Below, in pieces: positions 1-32,532 of a stretch of 64,000 nt of DNA. The DNA is from Glandiceps talaboti (lineage: Eukaryota > Hemichordata > Enteropneusta > Spengelidae): the NCBI RefSeq assembly GCF_964340395.1, contig NC_135555.1:21696447-21760446 (forward strand), written 5' to 3'. The first letter of the stretch is position 1, and each line of letters starts with the position of its first letter. The position numbers and the translations under genes were made by a program. The notes beneath the pieces were generated by a model. The model worked only from the letters and a program-made list of their open reading frames with translations, did not search any database and was not told the DNA's origin.

Positions 1-406
1 ATTATTTCACCCTTGTTCTTTTCTATTTCATCAGATAAGGAACGATATGGCAGGTTGTTACAAACCTCATATAATTCATTCTTCTATCATTATTTTCAAC
101 ATTATTGTTGGTGGTGATGGGAAAATACTAAAATTTCCTTCCAGTAGTAGGATTTCTTGAAAGGAAAATCAGCAAAAATCAAAATTATTTACATTTATAA
201 AAAATGAAAAAACTCCTTTGTTAAGTTTTCACACACACAGTTTCACATACAGTTTGTTCCACAGAAATGACTGCTGTCCATACACGACATTGAACAAACA
301 AACAAACAAACAAGTTTTATATGCATGTATACAGGCATGCATACATACATACATACATACATACATACATACATACATACATACATGCATGCATGCATGC
401 ATGCAT

Positions 407-437
<31 letters not shown>

Positions 438-1198
438 CACACATACATACATGCACACATGCATGCACACACACATACATACATACATACATACATACAT
501 ACATACATACATACATACATACATGCACACACACATGCATACATACATACATACATACATACATACATACATACGCACATACATACGCACATACATGCAT
601 ACATATGTCATACAAAAAAATGAAAATCATTTACACACTGATGTAATTTCTCAAATACAAAAAGACAATGGTGCCATATTTACATCAAAACTTTGCCTCT
701 AGAATTATTATCTGTAATCCCAAATACTAACAAATACAGCGGTGTTTGAAGCCTGACTATCAAATAAGTTTTCATATCTCCATTAATTTTCACAAGGTAT
801 CTCTGTCCACCCTTATCACTTTAATTCTATTCTTTAAAATTTCTCAAGGTACCTAAGAAAAGCAGCAGCCTTCTCAAGGCCAGTATAAGATTAGTTCATC
901 TGCTACCCTGTCTATTTTTTGATCACTTTCTTGTAGAAGTACTCTCAATTAATGCTGAGTTCATGTTTGTACTGTAGCATTTCTCTCTTGTCGTGGCGTT
1001 GACATGAATGAAACATATGTAGCTGTAGATTCTATTCACCATAACAAAGCATGCACTTGTGTATTTTTTTTGTGACTGTTTGATATTACTGCAGTTACTG
1101 TGCAGTGTTTGACTTCTACTGACTTTCTGAGCAGTAATTCTGCACTGTTCGTAGTCTTTATTATACTAATGGTATATTTTGTACTTGAATTTTTACAG
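1..1198. other. Left-edge PPP4R1 intron
   Basis: AT-rich DNA with one compound microsatellite (330-605). No coding exon or RNA gene could be recognised. Confidence 0.6.
300..605. repeat. Compound (ACAA)n, (CATA)n, (TGCA)n and (CGCA)n microsatellite
   Basis: Tetranucleotide runs interrupted by CA dinucleotides. All long open frames here, in both directions, are artefacts of the 4-bp period. Confidence 0.95.
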
Positions 1199-21260
<20,062 letters not shown>

Positions 21261-21606
21261 CTAGCTTCACAGATTATTCAGCAACTAATTAGTATATCCA
21301 CTACCACCACAAGTGTCTTCAAGAATCTTCAAGAATCCAAGTTCTGTCCAAGTCTTCCGCTTTAAAAAACTTGATCCGAGTTAGCTCACTCTCTAGAAAC
21401 TGAAAGTACTCAACTAAGAAGACAGCACAAAGTAGTTAGAAGAAAACTGTTTGATTGATGTGATTTCTGTCACACAAGGGAACAAAGACAGCTATAAACA
21501 TCTACAACCTAATTTCTCATCTATGAATGTTTCATCAGGGACTTAATCAAAGTGCTAAAAAAGTGCTGAACTGAAATGAAAAGAGTGCTAGATTTTTAAA
21601 TTTACT

Positions 21607-21612
21607 AATAAA
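21607..21612 (+). terminator. Candidate PPP4R1 polyadenylation signal (AATAAA)
   Basis: First canonical hexamer after the TAA at 21260, implying a 3' UTR of about 360-380 bp. Other hexamers lie farther on, so the real cleavage site is not certain. Confidence 0.5.
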
Positions 21613-22600
21613 ACTTTTGGTATCACACAACATTTTAGATTAACGCTCACAGAAAGGTCACAATTAAAGTACAACTTATCGGGGGGGGGGGGGGGTGTGA
21701 AACCAAACTGAAGACATCCATGTTCCTTTGATCTATCAGTTGACAACCAAATCTAACAGTTTTCTCCTTTCTCAGTATGTGTTTAGATTTTCCATCAGAT
21801 ATTCTGACTTAGAACTCAGAAGTTCCACTTTTGAAAGTACAATTTCTTTCACTTTGCTGTGCCTTCCTGTATCACACAGTCTGTGTATAAGTTTGTGTGG
21901 TAAGTGGGTAATCCCTGCTATCCCTCAAAAACTCCTTTTCCACCCCTATGCCCCTAATGTCCCTAATGGTACAGCCTCAGTAGTGTATACAGAGTACCAC
22001 ACTGAAAGAAGTCAATCTGAAAACTGAACATGGACCAAGTTGAACAGCAGAAGTATGGAGGGGTAGTGGTTATCCTTAATCTGACTTGTGAGCCATATTG
22101 AGATCTGTATTGGTTATCCATACTCTGACAACTTCATGAGTGCAAAGAAATGGTACTGCAGTTCCACTACAAACCCAAGACTTGGATTAAGCTGACTAAA
22201 AAAAACACACAGTGTAGTCTCACTGATGTCTGAAATAGGACAGTATATACAATTGTGAAGTGCCAACTACAGGTTTACAGAAAATATGGGGGGAGGTTTG
22301 CGCAATGTAGTCTCAAAAACATACCGTGGCATTATTGAGACGATACTTGGTGCTAATAATTCTTTAAGTATAAAATTTGTGAAAAGAAGGAAGGCATATT
22401 ACAAATAATAGTGACAAGAGTTTTAACAGTAATTATCAGTGTAGTCATTCTTTGATTAGCCAGAGTCTTAAAAACATATATATCTTATACATTATTCCAT
22501 CAAAAGGAAATTTGTATAGTCTTTGGAATGTCAAACAATGTGTGGTCATGAAACCAGGAGTGATTTCTGTTATGGTGTGTTCTCATTCAATTGTCAAGGG
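21613..22600. other. Sequence downstream of PPP4R1
   Basis: Contains a 15-G homopolymer (21681-21695). An open frame at 21728-22027 has no recognisable similarity and is probably chance. Confidence 0.5.
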
Positions 22601-22643
22601 ATGGATTCCCATACAAATGTGCCTTCACAAAATAATGTATACC

Positions 22644-22675
<32 letters not shown>

Positions 22676-22803
22676 AGATTTGTTTTCAGTGTCAAAATTA
22701 CGAGGTTTTTATCTTGGAGAGAATTTGATTGAGAAAATGGAGTGTTGACTTTAAATCATGAATTTTTAAGAAATATGTAGATGAACTTCTGCAGCCAAAT
22801 GTC

Positions 22804-22837
<34 letters not shown>

Positions 22838-22926
22838 TATAAATACATACAACACACACACACACACACACAAACATACGTATATACTGCAATACATGTA
22901 CATACATGCGCACACACATATCCATG

Positions 22927-22975
<49 letters not shown>
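22644..22975. repeat. (GA)n and compound (CA)n microsatellites
   Basis: GA run at 22644-22668 and interrupted CA runs at 22801-22975. Flanking open frames are repeat artefacts. Confidence 0.95.
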
Positions 22976-22976
<1 letters not shown>

Positions 22977-24206
22977 GTAGGACACTTAAAATATTTTTTA
23001 AAAACCACTAGATCTCAGGTTCCCAACATCGTCGTGTGAATGTGTTGATGACATTGGTATGTTTAAAGAGTGATAGATGAAGACAGAAATAAAAATACAG
23101 TTTTACAAAATACTTACCAAATCATGTCAAGTATAAAGATAGAGATATTAGGACTGAATTTTTTTACAGGCTTACAATTGAAATTATGTAAATTTTGTAG
23201 ATTCCATCTCTTGGATATGATCACATAAATGTATTTTCGGATAGTTCAAATGCACTAATACGCATCTTTAAAGACAATTTTGCAAGAACTATTTACTGAT
23301 TCTCACTTTAATACTCTGCCAGTGTTTAGGTTACAGGGAAGGGGAGATTTGACAAGGCAGTGGTCATGTCATTTCATGTCATGTTTTACATTAATAGTAC
23401 GTCTTTCATGTAGTACAAGATTAGTACACACATCCAGGTAACCAAACTCTCCTTTTGAAACGTATATAGAAATAATTCAATTTTTTGTTTATCCCACCGA
23501 GTCTGGGGAATTTTCTGTCAACTGTGTTTTCAGTTTTGTGTTTGAGATGTTGAAAAGGTCAAAGGTCACAAATCAAGGGGGGGGGGGGGTTTCTGATATA
23601 GTTTCCATGATGGCATGCATGTTTAATATAGAACTGTGTAATGCAGTGTACAAAGTTTGGTTTAGGTCAAAGTTTAGCCACTTATACACTTGCAAGTACA
23701 AAAAGTTGCACACACACAGGTGTACTTTAACTTGTTCACTCATTCTCCACAATTTGATATCCACTTTGTCTAAGGTCACTTCCATAGTCACATGTTTACC
23801 TCCAGTGCCTTTCGTACAGTGAAAGGACTGGTTTTAATCAAGTGGAATCCAATCAGTTTGACTCTTGAAATACTGAAACCAAAATAGCGTATGTACAGTA
23901 ATAATATTACAATAGTACTTATACCAATAAATGTAAGAGAGCGAGCGATACTTTGTTATAACACGCTTACAGTGTGTTTCTATTCAAGGAACAACACATG
24001 TCTTGCAATGTTTTGTAAAATTTCCATTTGAAAGACATTGCATACTTGTGAAATCTGATTTCCTGTTAACCAAGAGGAATCAAAAGTTGAATATTTCTCC
24101 TCCCATTCTTGGGCTGGATAAGAAGCTCATATGATAGTAACACATTGTCTTCCATTATACTGTACAGGGTATTGTTGTTGGGGTTTCAGTTTCATCTATG
24201 ACTTTT

Positions 24207-24286
24207 GTTACCATGGTAACAGTTTCAAGTTTGACCTTTTGTTACCATGATAACTTTCATCTATGACCCTTTGTTTCCATGATAAC
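24207..24286. promoter_or_regulatory. Three tandem X-box-like palindromes
   Basis: GTTACCATGGTAAC at 24207-24220 is a perfect 14-bp palindrome matching the RFX X-box consensus. Degenerate copies GTTACCATGATAAC (24241-24254) and GTTTCCATGATAAC (24273-24286) follow at 34- and 32-bp spacing within a short tandem repeat. Function is inferred from the motif only. Confidence 0.45.
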
Positions 24287-24299
24287 AGTTTTAACTTTG

Positions 24300-27050
24300 A
24301 CCTATTGTTGCTGCCAGGACAGTGGTTTCAACACTGACAGTGTGCAAATACAGATTTGTGTACCAAAACATTTTATACAAGTATACATTTGTTTGTTTTT
24401 CTCCCAAGATCAAAAATGAATCCTTAGCAACAGAATGCAACTAGGAATAGTGTATTCTCTATTATTACCTGCCTAACTAAACAGCACAAGAATCTCCAAA
24501 ATTCCCAATTTGTTTCATCCATATCAAATCCAGCCCACATTCTATATGATCTCTCCAGACCATAAATACAATTGAGTTTTTATTTTGTTACTTGGTTGAC
24601 ATATCTACCTAAATGATCACAAGAAATCAAGAAATCATTTACACACAAATAAAACACAGGAAATATTTTTATCAGGAAACCTTCGTGACAAATATGGCAT
24701 TCTTTGTGATGTGTAGTTTTATCTTTATTTTATAGTTGTCTATTTCCTTTTCAAATCCGTAACATCAAAATACTTAGACACATCAAAAAAGTGAAAAGTT
24801 TAACAAACACGAGAAACTTCAACACATAAAAATGTGTCAATAAACACCAAACCAAACCTACCTACCTGCCGTCATGTATGCCATCAAGTCTCCCCTAGGT
24901 TGATTAAGAATAACAATTGTAGGTTGATAAAGAATAGCAATTATAGTAATAATAATCAGGTCTTGATATCACTAATATTTTTGGACAGATTTTTGTTTCT
25001 TCTTTTTTTTTTGATGAACTTTTTGAGAGTTGTGAATATGTAAAGAGTCTGTACTGTAGTGCATTTGAATTGACTGCAGAGAGGTATCAAGAGAATTAAA
25101 AGAATATGTACAATTATTTCAGATTTGTAATTGTCTTCTTTGACATTGTCTGTAACTGAGGCCAGATTTTTGTCTAAAATGAATGTGCAGTATGTACAGC
25201 TGACATCCAGGAGTGTGAATGCATTTGGGCCAAGTGTGTTCCCAGTTGATAATGGGAATCTCCACTATCATCCATCTAATGAAGCCAGCAATTTTGACAA
25301 ATCCTATCAATATATCTATAATAAATACCTGACCAAGCACATTTCACCTTGCCTTTTATTTACGTATGGGAGGATAATCATGTTGATCATTTAATATTTC
25401 ATAGCCTAGATGCACCACTGTTGATATTGGCTATCATGTCTCATATCATATCGTGCTTTCAATGCTTTACTTTTTTGAAGCAACAGCCAGAAAATGGGCA
25501 CAAATTCTTATAGGGTTTCAAATTTACCTTTGTCAGTGGTATCACCACATGATTAGAATCAACAGGGTAGGTGGAGCTGTGTGACATGAACATCATTACC
25601 ATATTTAATGATCAGCCAATCACAGGGTAGATTTTATATGGACTTGGACGCATCTAAGTGAGCCACTGCTATTCAAAATAATTTTAATTTTAGGTTTGAA
25701 TCCAACACTGTTAGCACAATTCTATAAATAACTTGAGACGGGTCATAGCCCAAATCTACAAGCCTACAGTCTAGGCTAGTTGTTTATCAACTTCAGATGA
25801 ATTTGTACATGTGTTTGTTTATACACAGAACCAGTATGTGCAGTTTACAAGATGTTTATATATTCAGAGTTCACCCTCTAGCACCTATGCACAACAATGA
25901 CAACAAAACTGACCCTGGTATTGTTTAGCAGTGCTTATTTTGATAGCATGGTATTCTTCCCACCCAAGAAGGAAATTGATTCATTTGACTGGTCATGAAA
26001 ACACCAAAACAATCACTTGTCAGAAGTTCACATCAACATTGATATTAGATATGGCATAGTCTGTAGCCTAGCAGTGAGACCATTTTGACTCATCTCCCAT
26101 GGTGGGAGACGGTAGCCAAAATCCTAGTCTAAATGCAACAGGTGGTATCGAATATATATGATTAAAATCACATCTAGTTAAAGCAAATAATGTAGTGTGT
26201 GACTATCACTAATAACCTGACAATGGTCTTTGTATTTATCAACAATGAGGAGTGCTTTTATTAGTCAATTAAATTGACATCACTTAGCTCTGACCTAGCT
26301 AGCTGACTCCAGTACATTGAATTGAGAAAGACATCAAACTTGTAGAATTCCACATAAAAGATCAACTTTATAAAGGTATTTGGTGTAGTTCCTCTGGATT
26401 TTTGAAAGTCAAATATTTTGAAGATGTAGAACATATGCTTATGTGTATGTGAAAGTAGTGCCTTTGGCATAACTGAATGATAAATCTTATAGCTATTTAT
26501 AATATTCAGCTGGCTTTGAAAGGCTTGTATGCTAATTCACTGCTTCATGTAAGCCAGTGGCAATAACACAAATTTTAGCCCTCACGTCCGCTGCCAATAT
26601 AGTGCGCCCTCTTGTGGTGATTACCTGAGAAATGGCTGGAACTTCAGTAACCCAAATATGGCGTTTTGACATAAAAATACTTCTAATATAATGGCTTATT
26701 TCACAAATCAAATGTAGACTAACAACAACAACAAAAAAGTAAAGAACTTACAGATGACACTGTTAAAAGTCTTACCTGTCCAGTGTGGGTGATGTACACT
26801 TGATATGCTGGAGATACCATCTAACATACTCTCATTCAAAAGGTACATGAAAAAAACTCTCCCCACTGTCTGTGGTGAAATTTACAAATTAGTTGATCCA
26901 GCTTCAATGAGATTTTGAATTTGGCTGTGCATTAAAATTGAGGATACTCTAAAATCCATATTACCTAGTCAATGCTAGCGGTGTCATCGCTGCCAAGCAA
27001 TTCTTTGTTGCCTATTTTAGTTGCCATGCATATATACAGTTTTTCATTAA
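24300..27050. other. Non-coding stretch with no recognised gene
   Basis: AT-rich. An 87-codon open frame at 25131-25394 has no recognised motif and no clear splice or start support. Confidence 0.45.
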
Positions 27051-27090
27051 TCTTTATTTATTTTTTTCTGTGAAGAGGGTGGGGCAAGTT

Positions 27091-27096
27091 AACACA

Positions 27097-27142
<46 letters not shown>
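27091..27142. repeat. (CA)n microsatellite
   Basis: Near-perfect CA run with one TA interruption. Confidence 0.95.
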
Positions 27143-27144
<2 letters not shown>

Positions 27145-27507
27145 TCTAAGACTGCGAATAGTGAGGGAGAGTTATAAGGGCAAGAAGCCATCATAACTCT
27201 CAAACATATTTTATGTTGGTGTAAAATTAACTTGAATATGAAGCGCGGAGAAGTTGGCAAATACAGACGGAGTCCAGAGACAGTGGCGAAAGTGAGACAG
27301 CGTTGACCGGTCGGAACTGAGAAGTTTGCGGTGTTTATGCGGGTGTTGGTATGAGAGAAAGGCCTGTGGACAGGCAGGTGAAAGTAAAGAAACCAAGTAA
27401 TCGGGACTAACCAACCGACCAAACTCTACCACAACAAATCCAACCAAACACCACCAAAAAATGACAACCTAAGCAACAGAATTACAGAAAGGGATGAGAG
27501 AACAGGG

Positions 27508-27572
27508 ATGTTTGGGTATGTCAAATATGTACAAAACAGTGACGACAAAGACGCGAGGCACAGCGAAAACGC
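27508..27572 (+). CDS. Possible small first exon (MFGYVKYVQNSDDKDARHSEN), unassigned
   Basis: In a locally GC-richer segment (27240-27580), an ATG opens a hydrophilic 22-codon frame ending at TAA. A weak donor-like GC/gtaaaa sits just before the stop. Its phase does not join the longest frame of the exon candidate at 28073, so the link is unproven. Confidence 0.15.
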
Positions 27573-28072
27573 GTAAAATGATGAATGTTTTTAATGTGTG
27601 GGTCAGGGGAGGGGGTAGAACAGCAATTCAATCATGCATATTTTAAAAAAAGTCTTAAACTTACACAGTGATGATATCTGAAATGCTTTCATTTTGTTCT
27701 TCTTAACTGCTCCAACTTGACGTCCTATTTATAAAATAACTTTAAAGTACATTGCAAATTACATATTTACTGAGCTGCTATCATCTGACCAAGTAGTTGA
27801 TTTACACATTCTTGCAACCTTTCTCAAGCATGCTCTATCAGTAATGAATTGGAACTGTCCAGGTTTTTTTTAACCGTATTGTGTTTTAGTTCATAGTCAT
27901 TTGTATTTTGGACCAGTGGCTTGTGAGTACATTATTTACCAAAACGTAAAAAACGCCAGACTGTTGTACAAGTAAAGTGGGTTTTGTGTATATACCTTTT
28001 AGAATGTACTATGCCCATATTGGAGTTGAGGGTTATTTTAGTCTGTTTACTGCACTGTCTACATCGTAATAG

Positions 28073-28211
28073 AACCTACCCAGGAGCTCATAAAATCTGC
28101 AAAGAATTCAGAAGATACCAGGCCTGAAAACGATGATGAAATTCTAAAAGTTCCACAGGGGCTTGTAACAGATGATGATGAGGACAGCATCCATGTATGC
28201 GACGGGACTGA
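28073..28211 (+). CDS. Orphan acidic exon candidate
   Basis: After the acceptor-like cgtaatag, a frame entered in phase 1 reads PTQELIKSAKNSEDTRPEND, then a DDEILKVPQGLV segment and the acidic run TDDDEDSIHVCDG. It reaches either TAA at 28210-28212 or the good donor-like TGA/gtaaga at 28212. Composition is clearly protein-like compared with the surroundings. In phase it could follow PPP4R1 exon i, or (using the earlier acceptor at 28041) exon j, or belong to an unseen gene. I do not recognise the protein. Confidence 0.3.
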
Positions 28212-28865
28212 GTAAGAGTAAGAAGTTTGACTCAAAAGGCACATTTTTATGTTGTGTTGGAAAGGAAATGCTTGATTTTAACAATCCTTCAAGAATTGCA
28301 GTAAACTACACAAAGCCATACACAGTAGTGGTTATACATAACAAGGACAGTTATCTTGCAATTCTATCTTCACAGCCACAAATTACGTAGACATATCACA
28401 GCCGGATATACAACAATATCATACAATTCAACAACAAGTGCCAAATAGATGAACCTTATGAACTTGGCATATATTGTTTCACATTGAATTTTCAAGTCTT
28501 GGCGCCTTGATAAAAAAAATATAAATTAATATGGCCACTTTAATCCTGGTTAATTCTGTTTTAATTCTAGTTTGTCTATATTCCCGTAACGCGGTCTGAA
28601 AACGTCAAAAATTGACAGTTGTAGGTTTGACAATACTGCCAACTAACGTATTTTCACAGTCGACAAACAAGCAACTATGCACGCTATAGAAAGTTAAGAA
28701 CTACTGATAATGACTTAGAAGTGACGACGTACGTGAACGAGACTGAAAACTTTTAATTAAGTTATGTAGGCATAACAATTATCTTAAGAAATACTTGTTT
28801 TAAAGAATTCAATGGTTGGCGCTGTTTACAGGTTTTTAAATTGTAATTCACTGAGACGTATTTAA

Positions 28866-29147
28866 GAAATTTAAGATCAATCAATCAATCAAAGAGATTT
28901 ATAAAGCGCCAAACTCCACTAAGATATTGTAAAAGCCGCTCTGCTTTGTATTTACCCCAGACGACATGGTTGTCTGAATATTCACAAAGCAAAACTTGTA
29001 ATGTAATTAAAGTTTAACACATCCCTTTATTAAAAAAGAAAGATGGCCTTCAAGTTACAAACTTAGTTACTTGCGTCATACTGCCACATACTTGAGAATG
29101 TTCAAAAGCGTGCTATAGGATTGCGTTACGATATGGTCGCTGTCTAA
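28866..29147 (-). mobile_element. SINE/LINE relics (mixed orientation)
   Basis: 28866-28990 reads, on the minus strand, like a SINE or LINE 3' end (ggcgctttataaatctct followed by a TGAT-type tail). On the + strand at 29091-29147 the frame LENVQKRAIGLRYDM matches the L-E-x-V-Q-K-R-A motif near the C-terminus of LINE reverse transcriptases, then hits a stop. Both are short and decayed. Confidence 0.45.
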
Positions 29148-29200
29148 AAGGTATTCAAAGCTGCTTCCTATGCTAAAAACAACTTGACACCCCAAAAATA

Positions 29201-29244
29201 ACAAACAAACAAACAAACAAACAAACAAACAAACAAACAAACAA
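29201..29244. repeat. (AAAC)n microsatellite
   Basis: About 11 perfect units. Confidence 0.95.
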
Positions 29245-29950
29245 CACGATTTCAATTATCCACATTGTCAGCCTATTGTGAATTTTCTGAGTTTATACTT
29301 ATCGGGGCGAAGTTTTTGTTGCATATTTAAAAGGTACTCACCGTATTGTACTTACTGAAGCACACATAACCACCACTCGTATCGAGATGTAACCCATAAC
29401 CGATCCGATGACGTAATTTATCGTACGTATCAAAAAATGCTCAGGAAATCAGTACTATGCTATCAGCTGTCTTAACCAAGCCAGAAGATAATCGTTATGT
29501 TATAGAAGACATGTATCAATATTAAACAGTATAGTGGAATGTGGCTTGTTTGATTAGTTTCACTAATATGCTTAAAAACACAACTCGTGTGTTATGACGG
29601 TTTTTATTATTTTTTCTTGATTTTACATGTAAGAATTACATACAGTTAGCAAACTTTGTATATTTCCAGTATGTGTCAACGTTAATTATTTATCTTCTTA
29701 TACTTCTCTCAGTGTGTACATACATGTACATGATTGTAACAACCAAAGGAAGAAGTTATCATAACTGTGAAAGAGCAAACTGGAATTCGACTTCGTTCTA
29801 TTATGTTAACTTTGCCATTGCAAAGAAATAAAACGCCACACCGGGCCCTAGCTATGAGTATTTGACTATTCATATTCCAAAAGTACAGCTAATATATGCT
29901 TATTAGTGTTACAACTGTTTGGTCTTCTTACACTACAAGTCTCCTTTCCC

Positions 29951-29995
<45 letters not shown>

Positions 29996-29999
29996 GGCA

Positions 30000-30032
<33 letters not shown>

Positions 30033-30046
30033 ACAGGCAGGCAGGC

Positions 30047-30077
<31 letters not shown>

Positions 30078-30078
30078 T
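29951..30078. repeat. (CAGA)n/(CAGG)n microsatellite
   Basis: CAGA blocks flank a central CAGG block; open frames in all directions are repeat artefacts. Confidence 0.95.
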
Positions 30079-30407
30079 AGGCAATAACTACATCGTATTA
30101 ACGTTAGCTAGACAAGTTATATAACGTTCCAGGCCAGACGTAAAATTACACTCCTTCTACCAGAGCCTTCTACAACCATAATTCTGTTATTGTTGTAATA
30201 AGACACATCTACTACTGTAACTTGAAGATAAAAAATAACAAACTGCCATGTTTCCACGAGTGACATTTGACCATCATGACGAATATGAAATTGCTACAGG
30301 AAAGGATTGATAGAGAGAATATAACTGATTAATTTGTTTACACCTGAAACCAAGTTAATTGTCAACTTACTTAAAGTTGTAAATAAAAACCATTAAACGT
30401 AAGCTTA

Positions 30408-30408
30408 C

Positions 30409-30471
<63 letters not shown>

Positions 30472-30472
30472 C
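30408..30472. repeat. (CAA)n microsatellite
   Basis: About 21 perfect trinucleotide units outside any recognised exon. Confidence 0.95.
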
Positions 30473-31200
30473 CGACGTAATACCTGTAGATAGATTGCAG
30501 GGACTGGTTTGTATGTCCCGTCTTAGTATATGTGATACTGTCCTGTCGCATCTCTACTAATTTATATGACGACAACCATGTGTGAATTTAATATGGTTGT
30601 TGTCGATCTACCATTGACATAAGTAAACGTGTCACGTTTACAGCCAAGAAGGACGTAGTTGGCCAACAATATACCATACAACTAAACGTCTGCGATCCTA
30701 GTGCGACAATACAAATTCTTTAAGTTTTAGGCCTAATTTGTTACTTTATTTGCTTCACTGAGAGAACCTTCGCACGGTTGATCTTGAATAATATCCTGTA
30801 GTCCAAATGAACAAATGAAGACTCTAAGTTATACTTTGCTTGTGTACATATTTGAGCACTCTATGAGATAAGAAGGGAAATGGTTCTATGATACTTTTCT
30901 TAATACCGCCACTGGTATTAGTGAAAAATCAGCATCAAGGCACGGTGAGTTGGGGAGTTATAATCAATGGGTAACCAGGTAACGGATAGATGCATTGTTT
31001 ATAGACTCTTCTGATTATCACACTTTACATAATTAAAGACAAAACAGGTTACATCAAACATATGATGAATTTATTAAACTCATGTATGACAAAAGAATGG
31101 GTTAATAGGTGTAGGCCTGGGTATACTTAACGTACAAGTCAATACAACAATGTTTATATACCTATCTACCTACCTACTCCCCCTCTCTCTCCCTCCCTCT

Positions 31201-31225
31201 GTATGTATGTATGTATGTATGTATG

Positions 31226-31253
<28 letters not shown>
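31201..31253. repeat. (GTAT)n microsatellite
   Basis: About 13 perfect units. Confidence 0.95.
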
Positions 31254-31256
<3 letters not shown>

Positions 31257-31464
31257 TACAATAAATAAATTTATATGATAAATACATATACTAAATACAT
31301 AAATACGCACACATAAGCTTATATACATAATCATATTTAATAATATGATAATATTTACTAATATCTATAGGCCCATAAGTTTACATGTAATCTGAATATG
31401 TTGTCAGACTATGTAAGTTCACTTTATTGTGGATTAATTTTACTGTGGAAGGATAGGACAACGT

Positions 31465-32479
31465 TCTCTATCTCCGCCATTGATCATAACAGATAAAGCG
31501 AGCGCACGGTCACCATGGAAACATAACATGTTTACACATTGAAAAGAGCACAGTGACAACATTAACAATGTGCAGTCGAGATAGGGGACTTCACAAAAAT
31601 CCATCTAGCAAAAATGAATTATCTTAAACATCATTATCAATTGAAACGAGAAATTGAATAGTGAATCAATGTCATTGACGATGAAAATCCTTTGTAAAAA
31701 GACAGATCGCGTGTGAAAATTACACTATGATGTTATCGATTAAAAAAGCTCCCCATCTTTTCGCCGCCGCATCTCATATCATGTGGCCTATTTTTTTTCG
31801 TAATCATCAATTGACAGCATCATTATCATCATTCTATGAAAACCCGGAAAGATGAAACAAGTGTATTATAAAATGACATACACAAATGGTTATGTTGTTT
31901 TTAACAAGCATATCGTCGATAGTACAATACAATATATGTCGTTATCATATAAATTAATAAATTATGAAAATATACAGAATGAACATAAAAGTCGAGATCG
32001 GTTTGCGCAGTCGACAGCTCCGATGCATGTACGATGCGCGTCTACTTGCGCAGTACATTTGTTTACGATAGATCTGTATCATGGCGGATCACCAGCGTGC
32101 TCAAACGATCCCCTCATGACAAATGTACTACAATTTTACACTTAATTTTTGTGAGACGTTTTTTGGAAACAGGCCATAGTGGATGCTGAGTTGCTAAGCC
32201 ACGGGAAACTTCACCGGACGGTTAGGGCGCCACTACCAGTTGGTTTCAAATTCCGCTGGTTGAATAATATACACAAGTTTATTTGACGATGCTATGACGA
32301 CAAATTCAATAGATTGGAATTAATTTATTGGGAACTCCAGATAGAAATCAAACGAAGTTGTTGTAGTGAGACCTACATCGAACTTCGATAACCCCGAGAT
32401 TGTACGGAAGCCCGAAGAATCGTCGTCGTCTTTCGTTATACGAGTTGTGTTTCGGCCAGGAAGGAAGAAGTGCAGAGAA
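31465..32479 (+). promoter_or_regulatory. Candidate promoter and 5' UTR of the second transcription unit
   Basis: CpG frequency and GC rise relative to both sides, mainly 31980-32620. Motifs seen are CCGCCAT (31484), an X-box-like GTCACCATGGAAAC (31509-31522), TTGCGCAG twice (about 32003 and 32046) and ATGGCGG (32081, YY1-like). The segment leads directly into an ATG in good Kozak context. I see no convincing TATA box. Promoter activity is inferred from composition and motifs. Confidence 0.4.
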
Positions 32480-32532
32480 ATGGGGAGTAGCTGTTCGTCT
32501 GCACAAGCCGTCAACGGATCTAACACAAAACC
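32480..32532 (+). CDS. Candidate first coding exon of a putatively N-myristoylated protein (MGSSCSSAQAVNGSNTKP)
   Basis: ATG with A at -3 and G at +4 opens MGSSCSSAQAVNGSNTKP and runs into a perfect donor CC/gtgagt (phase 2). Met-Gly followed by Ser at position 6 fits N-myristoyltransferase substrates, and Cys5 would be a palmitoylation site, suggesting a membrane-anchored cytosolic protein. The family is not recognised. It lies downstream of a CpG-richer segment as expected for a first exon. A long antisense frame (32348-32698) overlaps but lacks splice or start support. Downstream exons are uncertain. Confidence 0.4.

Noticed and set aside
218-702. Several His/Thr- or Cys/Val-rich open frames on both strands
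   Set aside because: They are translations of tetranucleotide and CA repeats; a 4-bp period keeps all frames open.
21681-21695. Long G homopolymers (also 6496-6507 and 23577-23589) as regulatory elements
   Set aside because: Single homopolymer runs are common slippage products and no associated motif was seen; lengths may be sequencing-dependent.
25131-25394. 87-codon + strand frame
   Set aside because: No recognisable motif, AT-rich codons, no splice or promoter context; kept only as a chance frame.
27240-27420. GC-richer patch as a promoter with a small ORF (MRERPVDRQ)
   Set aside because: Too short, no splice partner with matching phase, and no supporting core-promoter motif.
29866-30124. 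Open frames rich in Asp-Arg-Gln or Cys-Leu
   Set aside because: Translations of the CAGA/CAGG microsatellite.
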